The notes under the pieces: generated by a model
Database searches by the model: none
What the model saw: the letters and a program-made list of their open reading frames with translations, nothing else
What the model was told of the DNA's origin: nothing
IMG/VR virus record: IMGVR_UViG_3300009553_000039
Coordinates: 1-44,503 of that record
Source: a virus
Reading direction: 5' to 3' (one strand)
DNA: 44,503 bases
Part shown: piece after piece, positions 26,791-34,680 of the stretch
Layout: each line of letters opens with the position of its first letter
How positions within the stretch are numbered: the stretch's first letter is position 1
Made by a program: the position numbers and the translations under genes

Positions 26791-28563
26791 TTATGCTCCG
26801 AATACTTGTTGAAACAAACTACGCATACCAGTCATGGTAAGAGGATCGTTAGCCGCTGATGCCTGTGGTGGTGTCCCTGAAGGCGAAGGCAATCCAGATG
26901 GTGTAGGGCCGGGTAAATTCACTCGTGGCGGTACCGCGCTAGCTGGCTGTTGCTGATTTTGTAAACCTCGAAAAAAGTCACTGAACTGTCTTTCGCTAGC
27001 CCAAGGCGCTTTTGACATTTGATGCATGTTTGCATTTGACGGCAGGCGTTTTGACCAGTCTTGCCCGGTATAACCCATGTCGCGCCCATACATGCTTAAA
27101 TCTCTCTTTGGCCCTGCCATAGCGCCGAAGTTGATACTTCCCTCGCCCGCCTCGAATGCTGCCTTGTTTCGCGCAATGCTGTCCGCCACTGCTTCTGCTT
27201 CTTGCGGTACTTGTGCTCGTAATTTCTCCCTTAAGGTTGCTCCCGAAGTTTCCTCTGTCCGCCTTGCTACTGCTGAACGATAATCCGCTGTCGGATCGTA
27301 ATCAGCCTCTCCGTACTTCGGCATACGAATTATGTCAGATCGAATACCGCGCCTAGCCGCCGCATGCCTGATACCCTCTGCCTGTCTAACTCGTTGGGCG
27401 TATTGCTTTTGTTTTTCCTCTGGCGACATTGCTTCCTCTGCGCCTTCTCTTTCTAACTGCGATCCAGCCGCCTCTGCTGCACCCGTAGCCGCCCCGGCAA
27501 CACCAGCCTGCGCCCTTGCTAAGCGCGTATTGGCCCTCTGTTTTTCTTCCTCGCTCTTATCCTGAGCGGCTTCTACAGCCTGTTGCGCTGCCTCAAGTTC
27601 CTGCTTTGCCAAGGACACTTTCTCTTTTGCTACCGCAAGAGATTGTTGTTCGTGAGTTAAACCCTGTTTGGTTATATTTGCTATCCGTAGCTGCGCCTGA
27701 GCAGTAGCGCTGGATAAGTCCAGTTCGCGCTGCATATCTTGGCCTTTGATTTCGAGGATTTTTTTAGCTTCCTCATGCCGCCTGTTTTCCTCGGTTAGCG
27801 CGGACTGATTTCTGGTATGCGTAAGGGTTTCTTCCTCTGATAACATACCCAGCGTTTCCCTGTTCTTAAGTTCCTCAGCCATCAAGTCAGCCTGATGTTC
27901 GCTGGTATGGAAGCGTGTTTCCTCAATCTTAGATATTTCAGCATTCTTTGCGGCGATCTTACCAAGCTGATCTCCTGCTGTTTTATTCAATGATCCTATC
28001 TGTTCCTCTATATCCTTGCCTAATGCCTCACCGGACTTTCCCTGAAACATCGCTTCAATTTCTCTCGCGAGATTTCCCAGCGCGCCGCCCTTGTTAAAGG
28101 TAGTCAGCTTTAATCTTAACTGGTCTGCTGCATCCGTTGATTGATGCAGTGTTTCGCGCATATGATCCAATCCCTCGAATGCGCCTGACTGCGCCCCGCG
28201 AGCGCCGAGATTAGCTATGGTAGATTGAAGTTTTACTGCTTCCTCGTTTACCTCGATAAACTTCTGGCTGAATGCTGTTACAGCACCTATACCGACACCA
28301 GCACCTATACCCACTGACAGCGCGCGGCCTAGGTTGGATACTGCGCTGAATGCCCCTTGCGAACTTGTGCCTAGCTCGGTCATGCCCTCGACAAGCCTAG
28401 AGAGCGCGTGACCGCCGCGTCGCTCGCCTGCGGGTTCTAACTTGAATAAGCTAGAGAACTTGTGACCAAAATCCCTTCCGTGCTTCTCTAAATCGTTTAA
28501 CGATTCCTTGGCGTCCTTGGTATCCAAGCCTACTCTGCCGCGTATAACGTTTCGATCAGCCAT
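26791..28563 (-). CDS. Tape measure protein
   Basis: 590 aa. Alpha-helical and coiled (residues 130-460 rich in Glu/Lys/Ala/Gln), with an N-terminal hydrophobic stretch (LSVGIGAGVGIGAVTAF, about 85-101) and a Pro-rich C-terminus. Position after the G/GT pair is diagnostic. At roughly 1.5 angstrom per residue it predicts a short tail under 100 nm. Confidence 0.75.
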   Translation of the reverse strand: MADRNVIRGRVGLDTKDAKESLNDLEKHGRDFGHKFSSLFKLEPAGERRGGHALSRLVEGMTELGTSSQGAFSAVSNLGRALSVGIGAGVGIGAVTAFSQKFIEVNEEAVKLQSTIANLGARGAQSGAFEGLDHMRETLHQSTDAADQLRLKLTTFNKGGALGNLAREIEAMFQGKSGEALGKDIEEQIGSLNKTAGDQLGKIAAKNAEISKIEETRFHTSEHQADLMAEELKNRETLGMLSEEETLTHTRNQSALTEENRRHEEAKKILEIKGQDMQRELDLSSATAQAQLRIANITKQGLTHEQQSLAVAKEKVSLAKQELEAAQQAVEAAQDKSEEEKQRANTRLARAQAGVAGAATGAAEAAGSQLEREGAEEAMSPEEKQKQYAQRVRQAEGIRHAAARRGIRSDIIRMPKYGEADYDPTADYRSAVARRTEETSGATLREKLRAQVPQEAEAVADSIARNKAAFEAGEGSINFGAMAGPKRDLSMYGRDMGYTGQDWSKRLPSNANMHQMSKAPWASERQFSDFFRGLQNQQQPASAVPPRVNLPGPTPSGLPSPSGTPPQASAANDPLTMTGMRSLFQQVFGA

Positions 28564-28564
28564 A

Positions 28565-29236
28565 TTACTCGATCTCGATGCCCGGATATTTCTTAGCTAC
28601 TCTAGCAAGGTCGTCAAATACCCCCTTGGATACGTTCGTTAGGAAAAACTCAACACGTCCATCTATGGCTTGCTGTAACGCCCGTTCGCCGCCGATAGCG
28701 TTGACTGTGGGTTGTGCGTTCTCAAATTCGTATCCCATTTGTCCCTTAGCACGTATCACGGTAGCCTTTTCATCTTCGGAGTATTCCTTGCCTGTCGATG
28801 CGATGGCTTTCTTGACGTAAGCGGGCGCTTCTATTCCCAGCCCAAGTAATATAGCGATCTTGTACCAACTCTGCTTGGCTAGTCCGCGTGCCGCGATCCT
28901 TACCTTAACATCCTTGGCCCGCGCCGCCTGTATGGCGTTCCATAGCGGAGCAGGGAAACGATAGGACAGATTGTATAGCACCTTGCCAGACCTAAGATGC
29001 CTGCGACCCGGCTGCTTCGGCGTGTATAGCGCGGTTGGTTGCAATGAAAACTTGGATGCGGCACTGCGTGCTCTTATTTTGCCTACGTCTGCTGCATCCG
29101 TGTTTTCAATAGCCTTATTGAATATCCTGCCAGTTTCCTCGCGTAAAATAGTGTCATCCGGCTTATCTAACCTTTGCGCCATTTCCCGGCACATTTGCGT
29201 AAACAGCGATGTGTCCATGTCTCCATAAAGATTCAC
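28565..29236 (-). CDS. Hypothetical tail-module protein between chaperone and tape measure
   Basis: 223 aa from GTG at 29236, overlapping the stop of the frameshifted chaperone product. Helical, basic (RRHLRSGKVLYNLSYRF, DVKVRIAARGLAKQSW), and it ends KKYPGIEIE. It sits in an unusual place: tape measure usually follows G/GT directly. Function unknown. Confidence 0.65.
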   Translation of the reverse strand: MNLYGDMDTSLFTQMCREMAQRLDKPDDTILREETGRIFNKAIENTDAADVGKIRARSAASKFSLQPTALYTPKQPGRRHLRSGKVLYNLSYRFPAPLWNAIQAARAKDVKVRIAARGLAKQSWYKIAILLGLGIEAPAYVKKAIASTGKEYSEDEKATVIRAKGQMGYEFENAQPTVNAIGGERALQQAIDGRVEFFLTNVSKGVFDDLARVAKKYPGIEIE

Positions 29237-29888
29237 AGTATCTTTTTCGCACCCCTAGCCTGATTTGGTTTCACCATTACTATCTGTTTACCAAGCAACC
29301 ATTCGCTGTGATAATGCAGCGCTCGCGCGTATGGCATTCGTGACAGGATTATACTCTCTGGCTCTCCGCTCATTTGATAGACTTTTGCGATGAAACTCGC
29401 CCAACTTGACGGGTAGTAGATTCCGTCATCGTAGTTTTTTTTTCAATCTCTGGCACGTCTGGCTCAGCGTACGCCTTGTGAATTTCATCCATGATCTTAA
29501 GAAAAACATCGTATGCTAGCCAAAACTGTTTCTGCTTTGGATTAGCCATCTTGTGTTCTTCGGCAAACCTAACAGCGCTTTCTTCCGCTGATGATGGATT
29601 GCGTCTAGCCGCCCGGACTTCCTCTATATCCTCTAAGCTGCATAACCATATCACGATAGCCACGTCGCCGCTCATGCCCGGATATGTGTTATTTCTTCGG
29701 AATTGCTGTATTGCTGTTTTCGTTAGATACCCATAACGCAAACCCATTGCGTCAGCCGCCCACATTCTCTCAATCGTGTACGGCTGTAATGTCAACCCGT
29801 TTAGCGAATGCCCGTCACTATCCTTAAATGATTCGTCCTGCGGCGTTGGCGCTGCATCATCCTTCTCGTAGCCTGTTTGCTTTTTCAT
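29233..29888 (-). CDS. Tail assembly chaperone, -1 frameshift product (GT-like)
   Basis: Predicted fusion of the first 151 residues of the 172-aa protein with 67 residues read in the -1 frame (IYYPSSWASFIAKVYQMSGEP ...), 218 aa in total. The shift would occur at an A AAA AAA heptamer within an A9 run (minus strand; plus T9 29435-29443) and ends at TGA 29233-29235. The shifted frame has no start codon near its beginning but is open and protein-like, as in lambda gpG-gpGT. Confidence 0.75.
29370..29888 (-). CDS. Tail assembly chaperone (gpG-like)
   Basis: 172 aa. Helical, acidic/Gln-rich, with 'YTIERMWAADAMGLRYGYL' and 'KQKQFWLAYDVFLKIMDEIHKAY', ends QVGRVSSQKSIK. Position directly upstream of the tape-measure module and the A9 slippery run identify it as the abundant G product; chaperones load on the tape measure. 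ATG overlaps the stop of the 51-aa lipoprotein. Confidence 0.7.
   Translation of the reverse strand: MKKQTGYEKDDAAPTPQDESFKDSDGHSLNGLTLQPYTIERMWAADAMGLRYGYLTKTAIQQFRRNNTYPGMSGDVAIVIWLCSLEDIEEVRAARRNPSSAEESAVRFAEEHKMANPKQKQFWLAYDVFLKIMDEIHKAYAEPDVPEIEKKTTMTESTTRQVGRVSSQKSIK
29435..29443 (-). promoter_or_regulatory. A9 slippery run for -1 frameshifting
   Basis: In the minus strand the codons GAA AAA AAA ACT contain an A AAA AAA heptamer; a one-base slip opens a frame of 67 residues to the end of the module. This is a classic bacterial/phage slippery site, comparable to those of tail chaperones and dnaX. Confidence 0.75.
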
Positions 29889-30040
29889 TGGTTATACCAC
29901 CCGCTCATACTGTCGCTTTCGGAGCACGGCGGCTGACAATTAGGATCAGGCGTTCGTTGATGCTGGTCGTACCAACTTTGGTCGTAGTCGCCGCAACCAA
30001 ACAGAAGCGATGCAGCCGCAATGATAACATATACTCTCAT
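29885..30040 (-). CDS. 51-aa lipoprotein in the tail module
   Basis: Start ATG at 30040 overlaps the upstream stop, stop at 29885 overlaps the chaperone ATG (both ATGA). MRVYVIIAAASLLFGC has a signal peptide with lipobox LFGC (Cys16 lipidated), then a short acidic/Pro tail with two more cysteines (NCQPPC). Small phage lipoproteins include o-spanins and superinfection-exclusion proteins; position in a tail module favours the latter or an accessory role. Confidence 0.7.
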   Translation of the reverse strand: MRVYVIIAAASLLFGCGDYDQSWYDQHQRTPDPNCQPPCSESDSMSGWYNQ

Positions 30041-30648
30041 ATTCCCAGCGCCTTTCTGGTTTCAGGGCTGGCGTTGACAGACACTATACGCATGCCCGGA
30101 GTTGTTACTGTGAGACATTCCCGAGTACGTCCGCCTTTATCCACAAACGTTCCCTGAGATCGTGTTACCCGCCCCGGATTAGGTATTACCATGCATGGCA
30201 CTTGATGTTCCCATAGTTCCATAAAATCCAGTCGCCCATGCAGTAGGATACATGCCTGTCGCAAGGTCGATATATCCGGCTCAATACTCTTGTCGTTGGC
30301 TACCTCAGCGATAACCTCATGTAGAAACCCATCCCGTGTTTCTAGTTCCGCTACCTGTTTCCTGTATGCCTTAAGCAGCTTCCCCAATCGTGGCGTGAAC
30401 GCGAAGCAGTACTCTATGTGCCCGCGTTTCTTGGTCTTGTGGGCGTGTTTTACCGCTTCCTCGTAAACCCAACCCTTGTAGAAAGGCTGCCCTGAACCAT
30501 TGACGAACTTGTTAAGTACTGATTCTGGATACAGCACCTTGCATGGATGCTTGTCGTTATCCCAAGGAACACCCGCAAGATGCAGGCAGTAAGCGAGGAT
30601 CGCGTTAGAAGTGTTGAAGGGCGTTTCGCCCGGCTTTATATGTTTCAT
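30037..30648 (-). CDS. Hypothetical tail-module protein
   Basis: 203 aa. ATG 30648 with a nearby AGGAG (about 25 nt upstream). 'VPWDNDKHPCKVLYPESVLNKF', 'KTKKRGHIEYCF' and 'DISTLRQACILLHGRLDFMELWEHQVPC' are seen; no family recognised. It sits between head-tail joining genes and the chaperone, where a tail terminator/completion gene could be. Confidence 0.6.
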   Translation of the reverse strand: MKHIKPGETPFNTSNAILAYCLHLAGVPWDNDKHPCKVLYPESVLNKFVNGSGQPFYKGWVYEEAVKHAHKTKKRGHIEYCFAFTPRLGKLLKAYRKQVAELETRDGFLHEVIAEVANDKSIEPDISTLRQACILLHGRLDFMELWEHQVPCMVIPNPGRVTRSQGTFVDKGGRTRECLTVTTPGMRIVSVNASPETRKALGI

Positions 30649-30696
30649 GTATTTTCATGCGATTTTCAGGTTTATCGCTCCTGTTTGTTCTTTAGC

Positions 30697-30843
30697 TCAA
30701 AAACTGAACGTGTAATAACCAAGTATGGCGAATAAGATGATCTGAATGAACGCTGCGCCACGTACCACGTTTTCGTTTTCCCATTTCGGGAATGTTCCGA
30801 TTGCCCACAAGATCAGTAATATCCAGAAAATGATTTTAGGCAT
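30697..30843 (-). CDS. Small membrane protein
   Basis: 48 aa from ATG at 30843, with GGTGGAT just upstream; an ATG at 30900 would give 67 aa but has no clear ribosome site. Two hydrophobic stretches (IIFWILLILWAIG; FIQIILFAILGYY). Unknown role in a virion module. Confidence 0.55.
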   Translation of the reverse strand: MPKIIFWILLILWAIGTFPKWENENVVRGAAFIQIILFAILGYYTFSF

Positions 30844-30905
30844 GATTGATCCACCGCTGGTATGAATCTGCGCAACCAACTGTGTGATTATGCCAATCAT
30901 ACTTG

Positions 30906-30921
30906 GTATCGATGTCGATAC
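30906..30921. repeat. 16-bp palindrome copy (GTATCGATGTCGATAC)
   Basis: Exact copy, TG orientation, filling the short gap between the stop of the 155-aa gene (30922) and the alternative start at 30900. Confidence 0.9.
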
Positions 30922-31389
30922 TTACAATTCTAACTGCGGATCGCTAGACAGACGCATATCTAGTGTGCGCCATCCGGCGCGTTCCTGCGTCTCTGTAGCC
31001 TCATCGAACAGGATTGTCCCAGCGCCCGTTCCAAAGGTATCGGTGTCGTTCGCCAGCGAGCAAGCCGTGCCAATAGTGAAGTCTAATACCCCGCCGCCGC
31101 CTACCAGCACCTCACCGCGTAGTGTTATATCTCGCGAGAAATCATCTGCCAGCGCGCGTGCGCGAGGTTCGCCAACGTTACTCGGCAGCTTTTCGTTTAC
31201 AGCCAAGTAATATCGCACCGCGAAATTAGCGATATTGATGCCCGTCTCGTCTGTCTCAACACCACGTTGCGCATCCGACCACGGCGGGCCGCCTGCTACG
31301 ATGATAGCACCGCAGATGCGATGCCTTCTAATTCCTGCACTACCAAATCCGGTTGGGCCGCGAAACCATGAAAGTATTTTAGCTAACAA
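30922..31389 (-). CDS. Hypothetical head-tail/tail protein
   Basis: 155 aa with a TTG start at 31389. 'ARALADDFSRDITLRGEVLVGGGGVLDFTIG' suggests a beta-rich virion protein; the first residues MLAKILSWF are hydrophobic. Start uncertain. Function unknown. Confidence 0.55.
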   Translation of the reverse strand: MLAKILSWFRGPTGFGSAGIRRHRICGAIIVAGGPPWSDAQRGVETDETGINIANFAVRYYLAVNEKLPSNVGEPRARALADDFSRDITLRGEVLVGGGGVLDFTIGTACSLANDTDTFGTGAGTILFDEATETQERAGWRTLDMRLSSDPQLEL

Positions 31390-31594
31390 GTTTTTTCATT
31401 CTTTGTCGGATTTGGTTAAGGTTTTCTTCAGTTCGTTCTTTGGCGACCTTTTGATGTTCTACAGGCCATGTCTCGATTCGTTTCAGTTTCTCTGTCGCCT
31501 TTCTTTCCAAGTGCTTCAAGTTGGCTAACTGACGATCCTTGGGCGTTAGTTCCTTCCTTGTGGAAGTATCTGCGGGTTTAGATGGTGCTGCCAT
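31379..31594 (-). CDS. Small charged helical protein
   Basis: 71 aa, Lys/Arg/Glu-rich coiled helix (LANLKHLERKATEKLKRIETW, EENLNQIRQRMKKL). Could be a scaffold-like or packaging accessory peptide. ATG at 31594, 4 nt after the previous stop. Confidence 0.55.
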   Translation of the reverse strand: MAAPSKPADTSTRKELTPKDRQLANLKHLERKATEKLKRIETWPVEHQKVAKERTEENLNQIRQRMKKLVS

Positions 31595-31598
31595 AAGC

Positions 31599-32165
31599 TT
31601 ATGGTGTTGCTAAGGATGTCCAGTTTGGATTAGGCGATGTGCCTAGGTTAACATAAAGCGATCCTGTGTCCTGAGCTACGCATAGCGTGCCCGCGTTACT
31701 CGTGCGCCCATCGGCTGTAACACCCGGAGTGCTGGTACTCACCGTCAAGCTTGCGCCAGAACCAGTAAGCGAGCTAATTCGTATTAGTTCTGATACATCC
31801 AGCTTTGCTACCCTACTGCCGCTAAACGTAACAGTTATCGTCCCGATACCAGCCGTCATCACACCTACCGCTGTAGTTACTCCGCTCGTACCTATACTGG
31901 ACAACCCTTCCAGCGCTGAATCGATAGCGTCACGCAACGTGTTATTCGTGCTACTCCACGAAATAGGCCCTGTCTGTCGATTGTTGAACGACAGGATAAA
32001 CGTGCCGCCCGTGATCGTTCCGGCAAAAGTGAGCGTTTGAATTTCGTTAGTGCCGTTGACTGGCGCTGTGGGCGTGTTAAATACCTTGCCTTGTGATGGG
32101 TTAGGGTTTGCCCCCATTGCGAGCAATGGCAACAGGCACGACAACAGAAGCGCTCGCTTAATCAT
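31599..32165 (-). CDS. Exported virion-region protein with Sec signal peptide
   Basis: 188 aa from ATG at 32165 (ATGA overlap; ATG at 32174 is upstream alternative). Signal peptide 'IKRALLLSCLLPLLAMGAN' (likely cut after MGA), then Thr/Gly-rich beta repeats (TLTFAGTITGGTFILSF; ITVTFSG; LDVSEL). Like the fibre, it has an export signal although its neighbours are head-tail genes, which is odd for a cytoplasmically assembled virion. Confidence 0.65.
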   Translation of the reverse strand: MIKRALLLSCLLPLLAMGANPNPSQGKVFNTPTAPVNGTNEIQTLTFAGTITGGTFILSFNNRQTGPISWSSTNNTLRDAIDSALEGLSSIGTSGVTTAVGVMTAGIGTITVTFSGSRVAKLDVSELIRISSLTGSGASLTVSTSTPGVTADGRTSNAGTLCVAQDTGSLYVNLGTSPNPNWTSLATP

Positions 32166-32713
32166 TGTGCGCATGGTATGACTGTTTGTTTTTGTTGTCT
32201 AGTTAAATTTCTGTTGCTAATCCGGCGCACGAGTTGTTCTAAGGTTTTTAGGTACTGCTCGCAGTAGTAATAATCACTTCCCGGCGCGGAGTCCGCTATC
32301 TCATCTTGCGCTGACTTATCAAAGTGAAACAACCGTGATACCCTATCTAGCTTAAGTAGGTATTGCCCATTAGCTACCAGCCATACGGCCAAGTGTAGAT
32401 TCTCCGTCTTAACAGAATCGACTGGTAGCTCCATATCCTCATTGTGGCTACCGTGTATGACTTGCTTAACAATCCACTCGCGAGCACGCGCTATCCTAAA
32501 CATTAAAGGCAATGGATCGGCGCGATCTTCCGGGCCGCTGCTAACCGTTGCCCCCGGCGCAGATAACTTCCGCCATGTCGCCGCGTGCTGTTCTATTTCT
32601 GCGTAATCCGCGAAATCAAATATGACGTTAGTTGTCTCATAGTTGGTTGTGGATAGAATCTCATAGCCGAGAACTTCAAGCGCCGCTGCAAGCTGTGTGT
32701 TAGTTATTTTCAC
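32162..32713 (-). CDS. Hypothetical head-tail joining protein
   Basis: 183 aa. 'TTNYETTNVIFDFADYAEIEQHAATWRKL' then a helical C-terminal half (LLKLDRVSRLFHFDK, YLKTLEQLVRRISNRN). Overlaps both neighbours. Family unknown; position suggests a connector or tail completion protein. Confidence 0.55.
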   Translation of the reverse strand: MKITNTQLAAALEVLGYEILSTTNYETTNVIFDFADYAEIEQHAATWRKLSAPGATVSSGPEDRADPLPLMFRIARAREWIVKQVIHGSHNEDMELPVDSVKTENLHLAVWLVANGQYLLKLDRVSRLFHFDKSAQDEIADSAPGSDYYYCEQYLKTLEQLVRRISNRNLTRQQKQTVIPCAQ

Positions 32714-33120
32714 TGCATTGGCACTGCGTACATCGCAAACTCAAATATCCATGTCCTAAGCCCGCCAACTATCCGGCGATCCTCGGTTACATCGTCAGCC
32801 TTACCGATGAATGTTACTGTGTTACCAGATGCTACATTCAAATCGGTTGTATCCAACGATTGCATGAGTGACTTAAATTCGTTAACCACAATCGATAGCT
32901 TTTGTTTCTTCGGCCTGCCCTCAAAGGTAAAAGTCGCCTTCACCTTGTAGTAAGCCGTCTCATCATCTGGACGTGCGTTCAGCCCAAGTCGCCCACGCGG
33001 CAGTTTTACCTCTTTGTCAGAATCCCAACGCTCCCAATTATACAGCGCCAGTATGGCGTTATCCTGTATTACGGATAGAAAGGCTGTTTCAACATTAGTC
33101 AGGAAATCCGGCGCTGGCAT
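32710..33120 (-). CDS. Tail terminator-like protein (gpU position)
   Basis: 136 aa. Beta-rich middle 'ETAYYKVKATFTFEGRPKKQKLSIVVNEFKSLMQSL' and an 'IVGGLRTWIFEFAMYAV' C-terminus match the size and layout of tail-terminator proteins. Assigned by size, position and appearance only. Confidence 0.5.
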   Translation of the reverse strand: MPAPDFLTNVETAFLSVIQDNAILALYNWERWDSDKEVKLPRGRLGLNARPDDETAYYKVKATFTFEGRPKKQKLSIVVNEFKSLMQSLDTTDLNVASGNTVTFIGKADDVTEDRRIVGGLRTWIFEFAMYAVPMQ

Positions 33121-33458
33121 TATTCAACCCCCTTGTGAGGCGATTGCAGATTGATCTGGAATCCCGGCGACAACGGATCGAAGTAATCCGGCACGTCGCG
33201 TATCTGAAACTTAACCCACTTGTCGCCTACGAGAACATCCATGTCATCCATGCTCTTAGGCGGCCTGCTGCCAAAGTCTGACTTTGACCCAATAACAGTA
33301 ATAGCCATGTTATCTCGTGTTGCTGAATCGATTGTTTGCAAGATGTCCTGTGTGCAATTCAGCTTAACAAACATTTCGCGAGACTTGTGACGAACCTTAA
33401 CAGGAAATTGCTGTATGCAATCCCGAAGGTTTCGTTGCAGTACGTCCGTGTCAATCAT
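33120..33458 (-). CDS. Head-tail joining protein candidate
   Basis: 112 aa. 'DNMAITVIGSKSDFGSRPPKSMDDMDVLVGDKWVKFQIRDVPDYFDPLSPGFQINL' is a compact beta protein, size of gpFII-like connector proteins. TAATG overlap with the downstream gene. Tentative. Confidence 0.5.
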   Translation of the reverse strand: MIDTDVLQRNLRDCIQQFPVKVRHKSREMFVKLNCTQDILQTIDSATRDNMAITVIGSKSDFGSRPPKSMDDMDVLVGDKWVKFQIRDVPDYFDPLSPGFQINLQSPHKGVE

Positions 33459-33697
33459 GTTACCGGATGAATTAACACTGGCTTGCCTGTTTTGACAAAT
33501 TCGCGTAACTCGCGCTGGGTAACATCGATTACCACCAGACTAAGTATCACACCCGGTATCTGCACTCTATATTGAAACGCATCCTTGGCTAGGTTATACA
33601 GAAATTCCTTCCCGTTTAACCCATCCCTGCTACAAGGATTGGCCTTAAAGCGACCGCCAGCCTTGTTAACCATGATGATTTCTCCCGGTGGTGTCAT
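33455..33697 (-). CDS. Hypothetical small protein
   Basis: 80 aa. 'KAGGRFKANPCSRDGLNGKEFLYNLAKDAFQYRVQIPGVILSLVVIDVTQREL' mixed fold. ATGA overlap with the upstream gene. Unknown, possibly a connector. Confidence 0.5.
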   Translation of the reverse strand: MTPPGEIIMVNKAGGRFKANPCSRDGLNGKEFLYNLAKDAFQYRVQIPGVILSLVVIDVTQRELREFVKTGKPVLIHPVT

Positions 33698-33900
33698 TTC
33701 CAGAACAGCACCGCTATTGCTGCAAATAGTATTATGACTGGCGCTACCAGTAATAGCAGCACTGGCGGAAAGAATATCGCACCTAGAACTATCGTTGAAA
33801 CAAGGTCAAATTCTCCACCAACGCTTAGTTCTTGATACGCCCATATACCGGACGCAATCGCTAACCCAAACAAAACTAGCGAGATTATCACCCTTTCCAT
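33694..33900 (-). CDS. Two-helix membrane protein
   Basis: 68 aa with hydrophobic segments (VIISLVLFGLAIASGIWAY; VLGAIFFPPVLLLLVAPVIILFAAIAVLFW). A membrane protein in a head/tail gene block is unusual and may be a superinfection-exclusion or ejection-related factor. ATG at 33900, 1 nt after the glycosyltransferase stop. Confidence 0.6.
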   Translation of the reverse strand: MERVIISLVLFGLAIASGIWAYQELSVGGEFDLVSTIVLGAIFFPPVLLLLVAPVIILFAAIAVLFWK

Positions 33901-33901
33901 T

Positions 33902-34603
33902 CTAAGATTCCATGTAAGTTCCCTTAATCGGATAGATAGCGCTCCCTGCGTGCTCTACAAGGCAGCGCTGATCCACTAAAACGTTGCCGCCCATATCCCG
34001 GTATCGCCTACAGAAATTAAAGTCATCGCTCTCGCCACCCGGTGTCTGTTGCCAGAAGTTATACATGAGATCGTCCACATCACAGTTGTAATGCCGCTTA
34101 ATCTCTGGATGTAGGGTTAATGTCCCAAATACCTTGCGCTGTATCTTCATTATACCCCTAGGCGCTTTCTCCACTTCTACTACGTCCGGGCTACCCTTAG
34201 CGAAGGGATCAGGGTTAGTTTGTAGCGGTACGATCGGGAATACTAATCCCAAGCATTTCTTTGGATGTATGCCCGTTATCAGTGGCACGTCATGCGAGAG
34301 TAACATGCTTATATGGCTTGGTTCATATTTAAGGTCTGTGTCCAAGATAAGCATTTCATCGTAATCTGATTTTAAGAACCAATACGTTGCTATGTTACAG
34401 GCTGTGTCCGGGTACGGAAACGATAGGTCTGGAAATATGAATCTCCGGCCCTTCAGCACCCCTGCAACTAACATCTGGATAACCGAGATAAGGTATTCCT
34501 TCCTAACTAACTTCATCCCATTATCCATGATAGGGATAAACAGGCTGGGAAGCTTTGGTATCGATGTCGATACGGGCTTTAGTTCACTGCCTTTAGGAAA
34601 CAT
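33902..34603 (-). CDS. GT-A type glycosyltransferase
   Basis: 233 aa. Hydrophobic strand followed by 'MLILDTDLKYEP' (DTD at about 88-90, metal/nucleotide-sugar site) and C-terminal 'SDDFNFCRRYRDMGGNVLVDQRCLVEHAG' (typical acceptor/His region of GT2/GT-A phage enzymes). Could glycosylate a capsid or decoration protein. The palindrome copy at 34558-34573 encodes VSTSIP just after the start (ATG 34603). It lies directly after a strong terminator. Confidence 0.7.
   Translation of the reverse strand: MFPKGSELKPVSTSIPKLPSLFIPIMDNGMKLVRKEYLISVIQMLVAGVLKGRRFIFPDLSFPYPDTACNIATYWFLKSDYDEMLILDTDLKYEPSHISMLLSHDVPLITGIHPKKCLGLVFPIVPLQTNPDPFAKGSPDVVEVEKAPRGIMKIQRKVFGTLTLHPEIKRHYNCDVDDLMYNFWQQTPGGESDDFNFCRRYRDMGGNVLVDQRCLVEHAGSAIYPIKGTYMES
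34558..34573. repeat. 16-bp palindrome copy (GTATCGATGTCGATAC)
   Basis: Exact copy, TG orientation, 30 bp inside the glycosyltransferase gene. Confidence 0.9.
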
Positions 34604-34614
34604 GATATAGCTAT

Positions 34615-34652
34615 AAAAAACACGCGCGCCACTTGGTTAAAATGACGCGCGG
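34615..34652 (-). terminator. Strong intrinsic terminator after the capsid genes
   Basis: Minus strand: CGCGCGTCA, 11-nt loop, TGGCGCGCG (9 pairs, one G-U), then TGTTTTTT. It follows the 100-aa gene and precedes the glycosyltransferase ATG by only 12 nt. It would limit late transcription beyond the head genes or give abundant capsid mRNA with partial readthrough. Confidence 0.85.
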
Positions 34653-34680
34653 TAATGCACCTCTCGGTTGTGTTTCTTAA

